Shown piece by piece: positions 20,917 to 20,944 of a DNA stretch of 20,944 nucleotides. Below the pieces are notes generated by a model that did no database searches, was not told the DNA's origin, and worked only from the letters and a program-made list of their open reading frames with translations. Both the position numbers and the translations under genes were made by a program. This stretch comes from Actinomortierella ambigua (lineage: Eukaryota > Mortierellomycota > Mortierellomycetes > Mortierellales > Mortierellaceae). The stretch is taken from positions 1 through 20,944 of the forward strand of contig JAAAJB010000599.1 in NCBI GenBank assembly GCA_016098155.1, in the 5' to 3' direction. Within the stretch, counting starts at the first letter, position 1, and every line of letters starts with the position of its first letter.

Positions 20917-20934
20917 CCCCCCCCCCCCCCCCCC
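20917..20934. repeat. Poly-C tract of 18
   Basis: Eighteen C residues within what I read as the first intron of the partial gene at the right edge. It matches the length of the tract at 3815-3832. Confidence 0.9.
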
Positions 20935-20944
20935 ACCACACCCC

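Overview
The window reads as nuclear DNA of a filamentous fungus. The genes carry short GT-AG spliceosomal introns with CTRAY-type branch sites, and one is a class IV chitin synthase. Exons are fairly GC-rich, while the flanks and introns are full of pyrimidine tracts, homopolymers and microsatellites. An early-diverging lineage (Mucoromycota/Mortierellales type) seems likely, but that is an impression from style and not proven by the sequence. There are no bacterial-type operons, CRISPR arrays, tRNA or rRNA genes that I can support.

Layout. Positions 1-110 are a perfect 45-bp inverted repeat. Positions 111-5721 hold no convincing gene, only simple repeats and pyrimidine-rich DNA. A large chitin synthase (5722-10515, +, three exons, about 1352 aa) follows. 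Next is an unrecognised secreted, probably GPI-anchored, His/Lys- and acid-rich protein (11021-12621, +, two exons, 466 aa). A carnitine O-acetyltransferase (13287-15648, +, two exons, 627 aa) ends in the peroxisomal signal AKL. Convergent to it is an NADP-type short-chain dehydrogenase of the YMR226C/YdfG group (16069-17281, -, three exons, 255 aa) with a possible 84-codon N-terminal extension. A nucleolar-type CCDC137-family protein (17923-19036, -, three exons, 289 aa) follows. At the right edge is the first coding exon of a gene that runs off the window (20256-20865, +), perhaps an App1/DUF2183-type phosphatidate phosphatase.

How they work together. The genes are individually transcribed and do not form a pathway. 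The chitin synthase and the GPI-type protein both act at the cell surface. Carnitine acetyltransferase handles acetyl-unit export from peroxisomes. The dehydrogenase and CCDC137 protein are housekeeping-type functions. All splice junctions were placed by eye, from reading-frame phase and continuity of the protein families.

I see no clear new multi-gene system. The points most worth following are the orphan His/Lys GPI-type protein, the possible dual-start dehydrogenase, and the perfect hairpin at the left edge.
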